Positions 6,113 to 7,608 of a stretch of 7,608 nucleotides of DNA are shown piece after piece (position 1 is the stretch's first letter; each line of letters starts with the position of its first letter). Source of the DNA: Erysipelotrichaceae bacterium. GTDB taxonomy: Bacteria > Bacillota_I > Bacilli_A > RFN20 > CAG-826. A program made the translations under genes and the position numbers. The stretch covers positions 1 to 7,608 of the forward strand of contig JAISVG010000042.1 in assembly GCA_031271635.1 (NCBI GenBank). The letters are read 5' to 3'. Under the pieces are notes generated by a model. That model searched no databases and was not told where the DNA came from. It saw only the letters and a program-made list of their open reading frames with translations.

Positions 6113-7608
6113 TTAACTCCGAATCTTTCCTTGAAACTTCGTACTTACAAGATCGATAATCTCTTGGTTCATTTTCAAAACTTCTTCGTTTTTCAAGGTT
6201 TTAACTAATGATTCATAGGTAACTGAAAAGGAAACTGACGGCAAATCACCACTGTTTCGTTGATAGATGTCGAAAATATGAACTTCGCTGATGAGATCAC
6301 TAGCGACGTTTTTAACCGCAGCCAATAGCTTTTTATAATCAACATCAAGCGGGAAAATAAAAGAAAAGTCGCTACTTACAGCCGGATAAATACTTAGGGG
6401 TTGATAAGTAAATTTACTAGGTTTTACTTCTAAGAGGCGTTTTAAAGATATTTCTAAACCGAAAACACTCTCATTATCAAGGTGATAGTCCTTTAAAAAC
6501 AAGGGGTGCATCTTAGCGACGTAACCAAGATCAATCTTATCGACAAAAATACGGTAAGAAAGATATGGGTGAAGTTCACTATTTTTAACGATCATTGGGA
6601 CAAAAGAAAGACGAGAAGTTGCGATTCCAAGTGGTGATAAAATGGCTTCAAGATAACCTTTAAGGTGATAAAAAGAATATGGCTCGCTCCTTAGTCCCTC
6701 GTGATAAACCACTTCGTTTAAAAGGGCAATTGATAACCTCGTATCAAAATAAGCTTCACCATAGGTATCACTAATTTCAAAAATTCCCATCGCGCGATTT
6801 TGATGATTATAGTTATACTCAATCGTTCTTAATAGCGAAAGCATCAAGTCTTTTCTTAGATATTCATGCGCGTCTGTCAAGGGATTAATGATGTATTTAA
6901 AGGCAATATCTTGATCAAGATAGTTTAACGAGGTGGTCTCTTTTTTACTTATTAAAGAATAAGTAATTACCTCGTATAGGCCACTAGCATCTAAGACCTC
7001 TCTAATTGCTTTCGCTTGTCTTTGAAAGGATGTAAGGCCATAAGCAAAGTTTCCGGAAATGGGAAGTTTCCCTTGAATCTTATCAAAGCCCAAATGTCGA
7101 ATTAACTCTTCTGTGATATCAGCCTCAAGGACGAGGTCTTTTCGAGAAAAAGGAATTGTAAGCTTAATTAAGGAGGTTTTAGTAATCGACGCTTCTTGAT
7201 TCAAAATCACAAGACCAATCCGTTTTAAAAGACCCTTAAACTCTGTTATTTTCAGCGTCATCCCGAGTCTTTTTTCATGATACTTAATTGTAGTTTCAAG
7301 GACGCGGTCAAGTTTTAAAGGCTCTTTATGATAGGGTAATACTGCAAGTTTTCTTGCATTAAAGAAAATGTCATCTGCCGCCTTTATCACTTCTTGACCC
7401 TGGCCATAAACCGTTTGTTTGATAAAATGTGATGCCGCGTCACTAAGAAGATTTAATCTGGTCGCAGTATCTTTGACATGTTTTGCATCAAACCAAGCCG
7501 CTTCAAGAACTACGCTTTTCGTATGGGCATCAATTTCAACCGCTTTCGCGCCATAAACACCAGCCAAACAAACAATTTTATTATTTGAAGTAATGACAAT
7601 ATCGCCTG
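6113..7608 (-). CDS. pheT: Phenylalanyl-tRNA synthetase beta subunit (partial, N-terminus off the right edge)
   Basis: PheT pairs with PheS in an alpha2-beta2 enzyme that charges tRNA-Phe and edits Tyr-tRNA-Phe. The 497 C-terminal residues are visible (family about 790-800). The frame is open to the edge and begins GDIVITSNNKIVC ahead of LAGVYG, matching the family's VITD...LAGVMGG strand, so no start lies in the window. Order of domains: end of the B3/4 editing domain (to about residue 95), B5 domain (about 107-181, with PFSRKDLVLEADITEE and LGFDKIQGKLP), the catalytic-like core (SFQRQAKAIREVL, NPLTDAHEYLRKDL, NRAMGIFEI), and the C-terminal FDX-ACB anticodon-binding domain (about 401-497, with YPAVSSDFSF, FDIYQ and VKTLKNEEV). 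The editing segment lacks the usual R-[FY]-E-[RK]-G-[VI]-D-P. pheS is expected just upstream, beyond the edge. Stop TAA at 6113-6115 lies 5 nt from the ispH stop. Confidence 0.95.
   Translation of the reverse strand, partial: GDIVITSNNKIVCLAGVYGAKAVEIDAHTKSVVLEAAWFDAKHVKDTATRLNLLSDAASHFIKQTVYGQGQEVIKAADDIFFNARKLAVLPYHKEPLKLDRVLETTIKYHEKRLGMTLKITEFKGLLKRIGLVILNQEASITKTSLIKLTIPFSRKDLVLEADITEELIRHLGFDKIQGKLPISGNFAYGLTSFQRQAKAIREVLDASGLYEVITYSLISKKETTSLNYLDQDIAFKYIINPLTDAHEYLRKDLMLSLLRTIEYNYNHQNRAMGIFEISDTYGEAYFDTRLSIALLNEVVYHEGLRSEPYSFYHLKGYLEAILSPLGIATSRLSFVPMIVKNSELHPYLSYRIFVDKIDLGYVAKMHPLFLKDYHLDNESVFGLEISLKRLLEVKPSKFTYQPLSIYPAVSSDFSFIFPLDVDYKKLLAAVKNVASDLISEVHIFDIYQRNSGDLPSVSFSVTYESLVKTLKNEEVLKMNQEIIDLVSTKFQGKIRS

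Noticed and set aside
7565..7567. TTG codon as the start of pheT
   Set aside because: The frame stays open to the window edge and the residues before it match the conserved strand before the GVMGG motif; the N-terminal third of the protein must lie outside.

Overview
The window is dense, low-GC (by eye roughly 35-40 %) bacterial housekeeping sequence with seven protein genes. No RNA gene, mobile element, CRISPR array or long repeat is visible, and no stretch over 30 bases lacks a gene. The gene set (EzrA, a CshB-type DEAD-box helicase, pyrimidine-nucleoside phosphorylase, an MnmA with a long N-terminal insertion) points to the Firmicutes side of the tree. The compact layout and shortened, divergent proteins suggest a reduced genome of the Acholeplasma / Erysipelotrichia / uncultivated Bacilli kind. 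That placement is an inference. All six tryptophan codons seen are TGG, and none of the six visible stops is TGA (five TAA, one TAG).

Minus strand, 5247 down to 1: a tightly packed five-gene array in the order DEAD-box helicase (cshB-like), pdp, dtd, mnmA, ezrA (ezrA runs off the left edge). Junctions are +2, -1, -11 and +14 nt, so this is almost certainly one operon with translational coupling, possibly with an extra promoter in the 14-nt gap before ezrA. Plus strand, 5277-6107: ispH, divergent from the helicase across only 29 nt. Minus strand, 6113-7608: the C-terminal two thirds of pheT, convergent with ispH and separated from it by 5 nt; its 5' end lies beyond the right edge.

The genes join several core functions: RNA remodelling (helicase), nucleoside salvage (pdp), translation fidelity and tRNA charging (dtd, pheT), tRNA wobble thiolation (mnmA), division-ring control (ezrA) and isoprenoid precursor synthesis by the MEP route (ispH). 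The ispH/cshB-type pairing echoes the B. subtilis yqfP-yqfR neighbourhood.

No exotic new system is evident. The best second-look items are: (1) three starts with the same geometry, a -10 hexamer, exactly six bases, then ATG, which predicts leaderless mRNAs and moves the helicase start; (2) a DTD whose two signature motifs are altered; (3) a short IspH with the first pocket histidine replaced by asparagine; and (4) an unusual PheT editing-domain segment.
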